Notes: generated by a model not told the origin, from the letters alone. A DNA stretch of 34,632 nt from Deltaproteobacteria bacterium (GCA_017889845.1 JAGGAJ010000002.1:1-34632), one strand, 5' to 3'; positions 8,043-16,340 are shown, numbered from the stretch's first letter. Numbers and translations: made by a program.

Positions 8043-9558
8043 GGGTTCCTCGCAAGGGGAAAACAAGAGTTAAAGCAGCAATTATACTACAGGAAATCCC
8101 GAACATTTCCCCGGATTTCTCGCACGGGGTACTGCCCGATCCGGGCCGGACCACCGCCGTCACGATCCCGCGGCGGAACAGGCCGAGGGAGGCGACCACC
8201 TCCCCCCGGGAGTCGATGACCGCGCTGATCCCCGAGTTGGCCGCCCGCACCATGGGCCGGCGGAACTCCACGCAGCGCAGGCGGGCCATCGCCAGGTGCT
8301 GGTGGGGCGCCACGGTGTCGCCGAACCAGGCGTCGTTCGTCACGTTGACCAGGACGCCCGCACCAGCGGCCACCCCGTCCCGGAGGACCGGCGGGAAGAT
8401 CGCCTCGTAGCAGACCGAGGCCGCCACCCGGGTGCCGGCGATCTCGAAGATGACCGGCCCCGCCCCGGCGGAGAAATCGTTCTCCCCGACCGTCAGCTTT
8501 TTCACGAAAAAGAGGATTCTCCGGAGGGGAACGTACTCCCCGAAGGGAACCAGATGCCGCTTGTCGTACCTCCCCCTGACCACGCCCCGGGCGTCCATGT
8601 GGAACACGCTGTTGTAGACCTTCCCGCCCGCCGCCGGGTCGTACCAGGGGGCCCCGAAGAGGAGCGGAACCCCCGCGCGGGCGCCGATCCCGTCGAGTCG
8701 CCGGGTAAGTCCGGGATCCCACCCGTAGAAGAACGGCGCGGCCGTTTCCGGCCACACCACCACCCGTGCGCCGGCATCGCGCGCCCGGTGGGTCAGTTCC
8801 TCGTAGACGTCGAGGGTCTTCCCCTGGTTCCCCGGGTCCCATTTCACCGCCTGGTCGATCCCTCCCTGGGCGATCCCCACCACGAGGGGCGGTTCGGCCG
8901 TGTGCCCGGGTCCCCGCGCGGCGTGGGAGGCCGCTCCGTACGCCCATAGGAACGCGACGGCCGCGACGGCGGGTATCGCGAACAGGAGACCTCTCCCCCA
9001 CGCTCGCCTCGCCGCGGCGGAGGAGGAAAGGCACACCGAAACGCCCGACAAGGCGAGGAGAAACGACAACCCGAGCACGCCGGCAAGGTCCGCGGCTTGC
9101 CGGAGCAACGCGCTCCCGGCCAGGCCGTAGCCGAGCAGCATCCACGGGAAGCCGGAGAACAGGTACGAGCGGACAAGTTCCAGGCCGACCCAGACCAGGG
9201 GGAACGCCCACAGCCCGTTCCCGCCGTATCGCCCTTGCAGCCTTCTGGCGGCCGCCGCCGCGACGGAGAAATACGCTCCGATGTAGGCGGAGACCAGAAA
9301 CACGGCGAGGGCCCCGAGAGGCCATCCCTGCTTTCCCGTCACGGCGACGGTGTGGGCGATCCAGTAATACAGCGGGAGGCTTCCCGCCGTCCCCGCGATC
9401 CACCCGCGCCACGCGGCGCTCCGGGCGGAGGGGGATTCGACGGCCAGGGCGAGGAACGGGGCGAGACAGACGAACGGCAACGCGGGGACGTCGTATCCCG
9501 GGGTCCCGAGGGCGTAGGACAGCACGAACAGGGCGCCGAGGAGGAGCGTTCGTTTCAA
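8002..9558 (-). CDS. lnt: Apolipoprotein N-acyltransferase
   Basis: A 518-residue inner-membrane enzyme that adds the third acyl chain to the N-terminal cysteine of lipoproteins, the step before Lol sorting. Residues 1-210 form a multi-pass membrane domain. A periplasmic nitrilase domain follows with the catalytic triad in place: E271 (WPETAAP), K333 (DKRHLVPFGEYVP) and C383 (VCYEAIFP). A last hydrophobic segment lies near 486-502. The start is TTG at 9558-9556, in a TTGA overlap with the ybeY stop, with GAGGGG about 8 nt upstream. The 3' end runs 41 bp into prfB. Its presence in one run with lolC and lolD puts lipoprotein maturation and export together. Confidence 0.95.
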   Translation of the reverse strand: MKRTLLLGALFVLSYALGTPGYDVPALPFVCLAPFLALAVESPSARSAAWRGWIAGTAGSLPLYYWIAHTVAVTGKQGWPLGALAVFLVSAYIGAYFSVAAAAARRLQGRYGGNGLWAFPLVWVGLELVRSYLFSGFPWMLLGYGLAGSALLRQAADLAGVLGLSFLLALSGVSVCLSSSAAARRAWGRGLLFAIPAVAAVAFLWAYGAASHAARGPGHTAEPPLVVGIAQGGIDQAVKWDPGNQGKTLDVYEELTHRARDAGARVVVWPETAAPFFYGWDPGLTRRLDGIGARAGVPLLFGAPWYDPAAGGKVYNSVFHMDARGVVRGRYDKRHLVPFGEYVPLRRILFFVKKLTVGENDFSAGAGPVIFEIAGTRVAASVCYEAIFPPVLRDGVAAGAGVLVNVTNDAWFGDTVAPHQHLAMARLRCVEFRRPMVRAANSGISAVIDSRGEVVASLGLFRRGIVTAVVRPGSGSTPCEKSGEMFGISCSIIAALTLVFPLRGTHGIRMAGRKDRGA

Positions 9559-10043
9559 GAATGTCCCCCTCTACCCTCTGTTGCCCGTTCTGCGAGGACG
9601 CGGCGGTACAGGTGGAGCTCCTTCCGGCGCATCCGGCGGGCCTGTGCTCCGCCGGCCTCGTGGTCGTACCCGGCGAGGTGCAGCATCCCGTGGAGGACGA
9701 AGAAAAAGACGCGCCCCTCCGCCGTTTCCCTCCACCCCTGCGTCTGGGAGAGGCAGGTGGGCGCGGAGACGACGATGTCGCCGGACACCGACTTCCCGCC
9801 GGGAGACGGTTGGTCGGCGTCGGGAAAGGAGAGCACGTTCGTGGGCCAGGGCCGGCCCAGGAAATCCCGGTTCCAGCGGGCGATCGCCGCGTCCCCGACC
9901 ACCCGCACCCGGACGTCCGCGGATTCCGCGCGCAGGCACCCGAGGGCGGCGAGCACGAACCCTTTCAGCGCCGCTCCGGAAAGAGGGGCGGGGCGAAGGT
10001 CCTGCCGCACGCTGACCCGGTATCCGCCGGGGGAACGGGTCAA
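9555..10043 (-). CDS. ybeY: Endoribonuclease YbeY
   Basis: A 162-residue YbeY/UPF0054 zinc metalloprotein, acting in 16S rRNA 3' maturation and ribosome quality control. The metal-binding motif HGMLHLAGYDH carries H118, H122 and H128. The family sequence TNVLSFP near residue 68 and the GDIVVS strand near 88 are also present. The start is TTG at 10043-10041, forming TTGA with the stop of the HD-domain gene upstream, with a weak AAGGTG 5 nt before it. A later GTG near codon 11 is possible but would drop the first strand. The order phoH - 7TM-HD - ybeY is widely conserved and supports the call. Confidence 0.94.
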   Translation of the reverse strand: MTRSPGGYRVSVRQDLRPAPLSGAALKGFVLAALGCLRAESADVRVRVVGDAAIARWNRDFLGRPWPTNVLSFPDADQPSPGGKSVSGDIVVSAPTCLSQTQGWRETAEGRVFFFVLHGMLHLAGYDHEAGGAQARRMRRKELHLYRRVLAERATEGRGGHS

Positions 10044-11551
10044 GACACCTTGCCGGAGGCCCCTTTTCCGGCCTCGGGATAGTCCACCCGACCGTGGGAT
10101 ACCGCGGCGAGGACCTGGCTGATGGCCCGGCCGACGGCGTGCAGGTCACGCAGCGTCATGTCGCACTCGTTCAGCTGGCCGTCGAGGTAGACGCGGTCGA
10201 TGATCCCCTGGACCGTCTCCTCCACCCCTCCGGGTGAAGGCTGGTGGAGACTGCGGACCGCCGCCTCCGCCGCGTCCGCCAGCATGACGATCGCCGCCTC
10301 GCGGGTCCGGGGCTTCGGGCCGGGGTACCGGAACATCTCCTCCGACGCCTTCCTGTCCCGGATCATCGGCCTCGCCTTGTCGAGGAAACAATACAGCACG
10401 CTGGTGCCGTGGTGCTGTTCGATGATCTCCACGATCCGGTCCCCGAGGCGGTGCTCCTTCCCCAGCCGCGTCCCCTCCTTCACATGGGACAGGATGACGG
10501 TCCGGGAGAGGCCGGGGGAAAGGGCATCGTGGACGTTCAACGCCCCCGCCTGGTTCTCCGAGAAGTAGTGGGCCTTCCCCAGCTTTCCCACGTCGTGGTA
10601 CAGGGCGGCGACGCGGCACAGCACCGGGTTGGCTCCGATCGCCAGGGCCCCCGCTTCTGCGAGCGTCCCGACCACCACGCTGTGGTGGAAGGTCCCCGGC
10701 GCCTCGACCATCAGGCGCCGCAGGAGGGGGTGCCCGGTGTGGCCCAGTTCCATCAACCGGATGTCGCTGGCGTACCCGAACGCGTACTCCGCCACCGGCA
10801 GGACGGCCAGGGCGATCGGGCCCGACAGCAGGCCGTTCGCGGCGCCGAACGCCGCCGCCCAGAAGATGCTGCCCGAACCGTAGAACGCCAACTCGAGGGC
10901 GACCGCCGCCACGGCGCACACCGGCGCAGTTTGCACCCCGACCCACAGCATCCGGTAGCGGTCCTGCACCCTTCGCGACCGGGAGGCGCCCGCGGTGCCG
11001 ACCAGCAGGAGGAACAGCATGGCCGACCAGCGCCCGGAGGCGGCGGCAGCGGAGAGGACGGACGCCGCCACCGTAAAGAGGATCGCCGTTTCGGAGTTGA
11101 TCAGGATCCGGACGGTCATCGCGAAGGCGGGAAGCGGGATGAGGTACCCGTACACCCTCGGCGGCACGGAGCGGACAAGCGTGGGCGTTTCCGCGAGAAG
11201 ATCGATCACCCCCTTGGCGGCGAAGAAGAGGAGGAAGGCGAGGGAGCACAGGAACAGGAAATCGCGCAGCGCCAGGCGTACCTTGCGCACTTCCCGCCCC
11301 GCGAAGCCGAACCATTCCGTGAGGAACAGCGCCACCGCCAGCGTCAGGGCCACGGCGCCGACGAACGGAAACGTCCCTCTCCACCGTCCCGCGGCGCGCG
11401 GGAGGAGTTCGTGCCCCCACAGGTAGAAGAGCACCGCGAAGGCCGCCGCCGAGGCCACGCTCAGGGCGAGCAGCCGGCCGTACCGCAGGCGCCGCGACTC
11501 CCCGTTGCCGGAGCGGCGGTTATCCCTGGAATCGCTTCTCGAACCGCTCAT
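10040..11551 (-). CDS. pgpH: 7TM-HD family phosphodiesterase (PgpH-like), short form
   Basis: A 503-residue integral membrane HD-superfamily hydrolase; family members degrade cyclic di-AMP. About seven or eight hydrophobic segments (near 26-45, 61-83, 97-118, 133-150, 156-190, 201-222, 228-258) are followed by a cytoplasmic HD domain. Metal-ligand candidates are H289/H290 (APGTFHH), H319-D320 (ALYHDVGKLGK), H356, H380/H381 and D426. The family hallmark preceding the HD domain, LMELGHTGHPLLRRLM, is present. Unlike typical 700-800-residue PgpH proteins there is almost nothing between the first and second membrane segments, so the extracytoplasmic HDED domain is missing. The ATG at 11551 overlaps the phoH 3' end by 32 bp. 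Enzymatic substrate is inferred from family only. Confidence 0.9.
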   Translation of the reverse strand: MSGSRSDSRDNRRSGNGESRRLRYGRLLALSVASAAAFAVLFYLWGHELLPRAAGRWRGTFPFVGAVALTLAVALFLTEWFGFAGREVRKVRLALRDFLFLCSLAFLLFFAAKGVIDLLAETPTLVRSVPPRVYGYLIPLPAFAMTVRILINSETAILFTVAASVLSAAAASGRWSAMLFLLLVGTAGASRSRRVQDRYRMLWVGVQTAPVCAVAAVALELAFYGSGSIFWAAAFGAANGLLSGPIALAVLPVAEYAFGYASDIRLMELGHTGHPLLRRLMVEAPGTFHHSVVVGTLAEAGALAIGANPVLCRVAALYHDVGKLGKAHYFSENQAGALNVHDALSPGLSRTVILSHVKEGTRLGKEHRLGDRIVEIIEQHHGTSVLYCFLDKARPMIRDRKASEEMFRYPGPKPRTREAAIVMLADAAEAAVRSLHQPSPGGVEETVQGIIDRVYLDGQLNECDMTLRDLHAVGRAISQVLAAVSHGRVDYPEAGKGASGKVS

Positions 11552-12491
11552 ACGCCTTGATGATCTCCTGCACGAGGGGGTGGCGCACTACGTCGATCTC
11601 CGTGAACCGGCAGAAACGGATCCCCTCCACGCCGTCGAGTATGGAGATCGCCTCGTTCAGGCCGGAGACCCGGCCCGAAGGGAGGTCGGTCTGCGTGATG
11701 TCCCCGGTGATGACCGCCTTCGAGCCGAAACCGATGCGGGTGAGGAACATCTTCATCTGCTCGGAGGTGGTGTTCTGGGCCTCGTCTAGGATGACGAATG
11801 AGTCGTTCAGCGTGCGCCCCCGCATGAATGCCAGCGGCGCCACTTCGATGGTCCCCCGCTCCATCAGCTTCGCCGCCTGCTCGTACTCGAGCATCGTGTA
11901 CAGCGCGTCGTGCAGCGGCCGGAGGTACGGGTTCACCTTCTCCGCCATGTCCCCCGGCAGGAATCCGAGCTTCTCCCCGGCCTCCACCGCCGGGCGGGCG
12001 AGCACGATCCGTTTCACCTCCTTCCGGAGGAGGAATCCCACCGCCATGGCCATGGCGAGGAAGGTCTTCCCCGTCCCCGCCGGGCCCACGCCGAAGACGA
12101 TGTCGAAGTCCCGCATGGCGTCGAGGTACCGTTTCTGCGCCACGCTCTTCGGCGTGATCATCCGGTTCCGGGAGGATTTGAAGACGACGTCCTGGAACAC
12201 CTCGGAAACGTCCGCGTTCCGGTCCGCCGAGACGATTCGGATCGCCGCGTCGACATCGTTCCCCGCCAACGGGATGCCCCGGCGGAGCACCCGGTACAGC
12301 CCGGAGAGCACTTTTCCTGCGAGCTCCACCGGGATCGGGTCCCCCGCGACACGCGCGTCGACGCTTCCCGGCCGGATCACGACGCCGAGGGCCTTCTCCA
12401 GCGCCTTCAGGTGCGCGTCGTGCGGCCCGAACAGCGTCGGCAGGACCGACGGGTCCTCGAACCGGATCGTTTCCTCCCGCGCCTCCGTCAA
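11520..12491 (-). CDS. phoH: PhoH-like (YbeZ) P-loop ATPase
   Basis: A 323-residue PhoH/YbeZ ATPase, thought to work with YbeY in RNA metabolism. Walker A GPAGTGKT is at 136-143 and Walker B VILDEAQN near 233-240; the conserved FLPGDMAEKVNPYLRPL lies between. The N-terminus (TIRFEDPSVLPTLFGPHD) matches the family start. The best initiation codon is TTG at 12491-12489; AGGAGG lies about 11 nt upstream, a slightly long spacing. It follows the DUF4388 gene by 28 bp and overlaps the 7TM-HD gene by 32 bp. Biochemical role of this family is not fully settled. Confidence 0.92.
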   Translation of the reverse strand: MTEAREETIRFEDPSVLPTLFGPHDAHLKALEKALGVVIRPGSVDARVAGDPIPVELAGKVLSGLYRVLRRGIPLAGNDVDAAIRIVSADRNADVSEVFQDVVFKSSRNRMITPKSVAQKRYLDAMRDFDIVFGVGPAGTGKTFLAMAMAVGFLLRKEVKRIVLARPAVEAGEKLGFLPGDMAEKVNPYLRPLHDALYTMLEYEQAAKLMERGTIEVAPLAFMRGRTLNDSFVILDEAQNTTSEQMKMFLTRIGFGSKAVITGDITQTDLPSGRVSGLNEAISILDGVEGIRFCRFTEIDVVRHPLVQEIIKAYERFEKRFQG

Positions 12492-12519
12492 TCCCTCACC
12501 CCCTCCTCGAGATCGCAAA

Positions 12520-13404
12520 TCAGAAGAACCTCGTCCATTCCGAAAAGAGCTCCGCGGCGGACGGGGAGAGGAGGGAGCGGTAGAGCCAGGCCGCCGCGGC
12601 CGCCGCGCCCCCTGCCCACAGGACCGCAAGGACCGTGGCGTGCCGGCGGCGCAGGGAGAACTCCCTCCGGATCCGCAGGTCGGGGTCCTCCCGTTCCGGG
12701 ACCACCGCGCGGACCTCCACCAGGCCCCGGTCCAACAGCGATACCAGCCCCCTGCACCCCTCGACCCCCGTGATGCAGGCTTTCCGGAAGACCCGGTCGG
12801 GATCGTCCGAGAACTCCAGCGCCTTCCAGACGGCGCGCTCCTCCGGGGAGATCGCGCTCGTGTCGACCTTCTCCCCCTTGCGCCGCATCGCGCGGTACGC
12901 CCCCGGCGGCAGCTTCCCGCGGTACAGGGGGTACTCGTCGAGGAACTGCATCCCCTCCATCATCAGGACGTCCGGCCGCATCGGTTCCCCTCCCAAGGGG
13001 GAGGACCGGACCGCGAATCCCTCGAACCGGAACTCCCCGTCCCGCAGGGACAGCACGTCGAAGAGGCATTCCCTGACCTGCAGGGCGAGGTAGCGGGCGA
13101 GCACCTCGCGGGATATCTTCCCCTTCTCCACGAGGAGTTCCCCGATCTTCTTCCCGCCGCCCCCCTGGGCGTCGAGGAACCGTTTCAGGTCGGAGTCGGT
13201 GAGGAACCCGGCGTCCCGAAGCATGGTTCCCAGGAGGGACCGGGGCTCCCTCCGGTCGGGCTGGACGTCCACGATCAGCCCCTCCGCGAACAGGAAGATC
13301 GTGACCCGGTCGTCCCCGGAGATTGCGAGGGAGCCGCTCTTCCCCTGCGAGGAAACGAGCTGGAAGATCTCCGGGATGCTGAAATCGGCGATTTTCCCCT
13401 GCAC
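12520..13404 (-). CDS. DUF4388 (PATAN-like) domain protein with C-terminal membrane anchor
   Basis: A 294-residue protein. Residues 1-100 look like a DUF4388 domain: GKIADFSIPEIFQLVSSQ, then GKSGSLAISGDDRVTIF, the typical pattern of these proteins. Residues 85-160 resemble a second copy or linked helical domain (KKIGELLVEKGKISREVLA, then a DGEFRFEGF strand), similar to the N-terminal domain of type II secretion ATPases. One transmembrane helix is predicted near 255-279, leaving a short tail, so most of the protein should be cytoplasmic. It starts with GTG at 13404, 3 bp after the upstream TPR gene, so the two are probably translated together. DUF4388 proteins are often linked to gliding, signalling or polarity functions; no specific role can be assigned here. 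Confidence 0.8.
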   Translation of the reverse strand: MQGKIADFSIPEIFQLVSSQGKSGSLAISGDDRVTIFLFAEGLIVDVQPDRREPRSLLGTMLRDAGFLTDSDLKRFLDAQGGGGKKIGELLVEKGKISREVLARYLALQVRECLFDVLSLRDGEFRFEGFAVRSSPLGGEPMRPDVLMMEGMQFLDEYPLYRGKLPPGAYRAMRRKGEKVDTSAISPEERAVWKALEFSDDPDRVFRKACITGVEGCRGLVSLLDRGLVEVRAVVPEREDPDLRIRREFSLRRRHATVLAVLWAGGAAAAAAWLYRSLLSPSAAELFSEWTRFF

Positions 13405-13407
13405 GTC

Positions 13408-15321
13408 CTAGGTCCCCTCGCCCGCGATGTTGTACTGCATCTGCAGCCGGTCGAAGGAACGTCTCCCCCACCACGCACCGCCGGCCCATGCCAGCGCCAC
13501 GCACGCGACGGCGACGCCGGTGGCGAGGGTCTGCAGGTCCGAGATCAGCCCCCGGGACGTCGCCCGCGCGCCCAGGGAAACCGTCAGCGCCCCCAAAGGA
13601 GTGCACAGCGCGAAGGCGTACGCCATCGCCTGCAGGTCCTTGCCCGCCCACAGGGCGCCGCTCCCGGGAACCAGGACGGAGCAGGCCCGGACGTACCGCC
13701 GATGCAGCCGGATGGTCAGGATCCTTCGCTCTCTCTCCTCCCCGCCGCGGACGCCGCCGCCGACCTGGGCCCGGCAGGAATTGCAGATGTCGGTGGTCTC
13801 CCTCGTCCGGGCGACCATCGTCAGGGTGCCGCAGGACCGGCACGCGCAGTGGAGCCAGACCTTCCGGGTGAGGAGCATCCACGCCGCCGCCCAGATGCAT
13901 GCCGCGGCAAGGACCATGGGGATCCAGCTGCCCGGCAGGAGCCGGAAGAAGAGCACGTGTATCGGACTCTCCGCCGCCTCCCTCACCCAGCCTTTCCGGG
14001 GTGTGAACAGGTTCCTCCAGACCCCTTCCGCCCGTATCGGGGACGGCACCAGTTCGCCGCGGGTCATCTCATCGGCCCGGAAGTCGAACGGGGGCATCGA
14101 CCCGATGCTCGACCAGGCCGCGGACTGGATCCGGGCCGCCTGGTCCAGCCGGAACGTCCCCAGGTAGAGCTGGTAGGCGTTCCAGTGCGCAGGCCCGCCC
14201 GACGGGGTTCGCCCGGCGGCGGCCTCGAAATCCGACAACGCGTCCCCGGTCTTCCCGAGCCGCGCGCGGACCACCCCGCGGTTGTTGTACGACCCGGCGA
14301 CGTCCTGCCCGTCCCGGATCAGCTCCGACCACATCCGTTCCGCACTTTGCAGGTTCCCCGCCTGCATCTCCGCCCTGGCCTTGCCGAACCGCACCATGCG
14401 CTCCCACTGCGGTCCTGGAAGGGCCGGGTCCCCCGTGGAAGGGACTTCCGGCCAGGCTCCGGGGAAATACCCTTCGACGCCGAGCCACTTCCCGGTCCGG
14501 GTTCCAATGGCCAGCCGTTCGATGGACTCAAGGACCCCGCTGGAGAGGAAGACGCACGCTAGCAGGATGATCGCCGTGACCGCGATCGCCGCTTCCCCGC
14601 GCCGAAGGTACCCCGCCGATACGGCGACCCAGAACACGGCGCACGCGCCCAGCCCCGCGCCGGCGATGACGGGGGCGACGAAGCAGCCCCACACGAGCAG
14701 GGAGGCCGGAATCTCGGGATACGTGAAGGTCCGGAACAGGCGCGACGCGTCGGCGGTCAAGGCCGTCCGGGCGCGCAGCAGCAGGGAGATGGATGCCCAG
14801 GCCGCGAACCAGTACGCGGCCACCGAGACGACGAGCATCAGCCACGCGGCGCATCCCGGCAGGGCCGGGGCGAACGCCCGTGCGGCGCCGGCCAATCCCT
14901 CCACGTCGGAGAGAAACCGGTCCGGCGCGAACCGCACGGCGTCCTCGCGGGTGAGCCAGGCCCAGAGGGGAACGGACAGTGGCGCCACGCGCGTCGTTTC
15001 CCGCAATGCCCCGTACGCCTGCCGCGTCCACCCTTCCTTCACGGCACGTTCGAAGACCAGGTCCGGGATGGCGTTGAGGGACAGGATGCCGTGATCGAGC
15101 ATCAGCTTCCGGAGGGAGCGCACCTCCCGCGCGAAGGCATCGGTCGGGGCGGGTGTTGCGGCCCCGACCACCCGCAGCGCCTGCTCCCGGACGTTCCGCG
15201 GATACCCCGGGAACGGTTCCGCCGCCGAGCCGGATGCAGGGACCGATAACAGAAAGATCACCAGGAAAAGGGATGCCGGTGCGCTGAAAATACCGGTCCC
15301 GTTGGGAACCCGTGGAGTCAT
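13408..15321 (-). CDS. Secreted/membrane TPR protein with zinc-ribbon, function unknown
   Basis: I do not recognise a named family for this 637-residue protein. Visible parts in order: signal peptide (hydrophobic 14-30, likely cut near AA34), an extracytoplasmic helical part to about 155, membrane segments near 158-183, 205-232 and 244-263, a TPR-like stretch at 310-378 (AGNLQSAERMWSELI; SYNNRGVVRARLGKTGDAL), a membrane segment near 466-485, a four-cysteine zinc ribbon (C494, C497, C513, C516) and two further hydrophobic segments near 565-585 and 598-618. The start ATG at 15321 has no clear ribosome site. It is the first gene of the 13-gene envelope run and sits 3 bp from a DUF4388 gene, suggesting a partnership. 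Confidence 0.8.
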   Translation of the reverse strand: MTPRVPNGTGIFSAPASLFLVIFLLSVPASGSAAEPFPGYPRNVREQALRVVGAATPAPTDAFAREVRSLRKLMLDHGILSLNAIPDLVFERAVKEGWTRQAYGALRETTRVAPLSVPLWAWLTREDAVRFAPDRFLSDVEGLAGAARAFAPALPGCAAWLMLVVSVAAYWFAAWASISLLLRARTALTADASRLFRTFTYPEIPASLLVWGCFVAPVIAGAGLGACAVFWVAVSAGYLRRGEAAIAVTAIILLACVFLSSGVLESIERLAIGTRTGKWLGVEGYFPGAWPEVPSTGDPALPGPQWERMVRFGKARAEMQAGNLQSAERMWSELIRDGQDVAGSYNNRGVVRARLGKTGDALSDFEAAAGRTPSGGPAHWNAYQLYLGTFRLDQAARIQSAAWSSIGSMPPFDFRADEMTRGELVPSPIRAEGVWRNLFTPRKGWVREAAESPIHVLFFRLLPGSWIPMVLAAACIWAAAWMLLTRKVWLHCACRSCGTLTMVARTRETTDICNSCRAQVGGGVRGGEERERRILTIRLHRRYVRACSVLVPGSGALWAGKDLQAMAYAFALCTPLGALTVSLGARATSRGLISDLQTLATGVAVACVALAWAGGAWWGRRSFDRLQMQYNIAGEGT

Positions 15322-15362
15322 AAAGGCATTATGTTAACATTGTCACGGGGAAAATACCCGCT
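15322..15362. promoter_or_regulatory. Divergent intergenic region with ATGTTAACAT palindrome
   Basis: These 41 bp separate the start codons of the TPR gene (minus) and mazG (plus), so both promoters must lie here or inside the genes. A perfect 10-bp palindrome ATGTTAACAT occupies 15331-15340, and a CGGG/CCCG inverted pair lies just before the mazG ATG. On the minus strand CATAAT could be a -10 hexamer, but I find no acceptable -35 at 16-18 bp. An operator is plausible but unproven. Confidence 0.35.
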
Positions 15363-16136
15363 ATGGACGACTTCCGGAAACTCGTCGAGATCATGGCCCG
15401 CCTCCGCGGCGAGGGGGGGTGCGAATGGGACCGCGCCCAGACCCACGAAACGCTGCGGCAATACCTCGTGGAGGAGACCCACGAGGTGGTGGACGCGATC
15501 CGCCGGAACGACCCTGCCCTGCTGTGCGAGGAACTGGGCGACCTCCTTCTGCAGATCCTCTTCCACGCCCGGATCGCGCAGGAAAACCGGGATTTCGACA
15601 TCACCGACGTGATCGCTTCGATTTCGGAGAAGATGGTCCGCCGCCACCCTCACGTATTCGGCGATGCCCGGGCCGACAACCCGGAGGCCGTCTCCCTCCA
15701 GTGGGAACACATCAAGCGGACGGTGGAGAACAGGGCCCACCCCTCCATCGTGGGGGGGGTGCCGCGGGAATTCCCTTCCCTGTTGAGGGCGTCCAAGATG
15801 TCGAAGAAGGCCGCCCGCGCCGGCTTCGACTGGGAGCGGACGGAGCAGGTGCTGGAAAAGGTGGAGGAAGAGCTCGGGGAGCTCAAGGATGCCATGTCCG
15901 GGACGGACCCCGGCCGCATCGAACACGAGTTCGGGGATGTCCTGTTCGCACTCGTCAATCTCGCTCGTTTCCTGGACCTGAACCCGGAAGTCGCGATGAT
16001 GTCCGCGAACGACCGGTTCGAGCGGAGATTCCGGGAGATGGAAAAAATCGCTTCGGAAACGGGTAATTCCATCGAAGCAGCCGACATGGCCACCCTCGAA
16101 ACCCTCTGGCAGAAAGCGAAGAAGGCCACCTCCTGA
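15363..16136 (+). CDS. mazG: Nucleoside triphosphate pyrophosphohydrolase MazG
   Basis: A 257-residue all-alpha NTP pyrophosphatase that hydrolyses NTPs and dNTPs to NMP and PPi; in E. coli it lowers non-canonical nucleotides and ppGpp-linked stress. Two MazG repeats are visible. The first has CEWDRAQTHETLRQYLVEE, acidic metal ligands E37/E38 and EELGD at 56-60. The second has VEEELGELKD (about 167-176) and EHEFGDVLFAL (about 187-197). The basic linker KMSKKAARAGFDW is typical. Length equals that of full two-domain MazG (about 260). Start ATG at 15363. It is transcribed divergently from the envelope run and appears to be monocistronic. Confidence 0.95.
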   Translation: MDDFRKLVEIMARLRGEGGCEWDRAQTHETLRQYLVEETHEVVDAIRRNDPALLCEELGDLLLQILFHARIAQENRDFDITDVIASISEKMVRRHPHVFGDARADNPEAVSLQWEHIKRTVENRAHPSIVGGVPREFPSLLRASKMSKKAARAGFDWERTEQVLEKVEEELGELKDAMSGTDPGRIEHEFGDVLFALVNLARFLDLNPEVAMMSANDRFERRFREMEKIASETGNSIEAADMATLETLWQKAKKATS

Positions 16137-16147
16137 GCGGCATCCCG

Positions 16148-16193
16148 TTTTCCACACCTGTTGTGGAAACCCTGTGGAGTCCCTTGTGGAATT
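16148..16193. repeat. Cluster of four DnaA-box-like / TGTGGA repeats
   Basis: TTTTCCACA at 16148-16156 fits the loose DnaA-box consensus TTWTNCACA. It is followed by three copies of TGTGGA in inverted orientation starting at 16162, 16173 and 16185, spaced 11 and 12 bp, about one helical turn. The first pair forms a perfect 8-bp inverted repeat (TTTCCACA/TGTGGAAA, 5-nt loop). Only the first two copies approach the DnaA consensus (TGTGGAAAC has one mismatch). A protein-binding array is likely; which protein is open. Confidence 0.5.
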
Positions 16194-16311
16194 TCCGGGC
16201 CGTGCGCGCCCGGAGGGACCGTTCCGCAGATTGCCTGTTTATTGGGCATTCCATCCGCTCGCCGCTTCCCCGCGCATTGCCGTCCTCCCCGGGAAAATCC
16301 CCTTTTCCTCT

Positions 16312-16340
16312 TTGACATTTCCGGGTCCATGGTATTAAAT
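16312..16340 (+). promoter_or_regulatory. rpsT promoter (TTGACA - 17 bp - TTAAAT)
   Basis: TTGACA at 16312-16317 is a perfect -35 hexamer. TTAAAT at 16335-16340 is 17 bp downstream and matches the -10 consensus at 4 of 6 positions; TATTAA two bases earlier is an alternative at 15 bp. Transcription would start near 16347, leaving a leader of about 39 nt that includes the ribosome site AAGGAGG at 16373-16379. Confidence 0.75.

Noticed and set aside
11557..14562. A 1001-codon open frame on the plus strand, antisense to phoH, DUF4388 and TPR genes
   Set aside because: Its translation is arginine, proline and serine rich without any family motif. It is the expected by-product of high-GC codon use in the genes on the other strand.
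16149..16169. Hairpin TTTCCACA/TGTGGAAA as a mazG terminator
   Set aside because: No T-run follows on either strand and the same hexamer recurs further on, so a protein-binding repeat fits better than a terminator.
16291..16313. GGGAAAATCCC followed by a pyrimidine run as a terminator before rpsT
   Set aside because: The stem is only four base pairs and the tail is interrupted by C, too weak to support.
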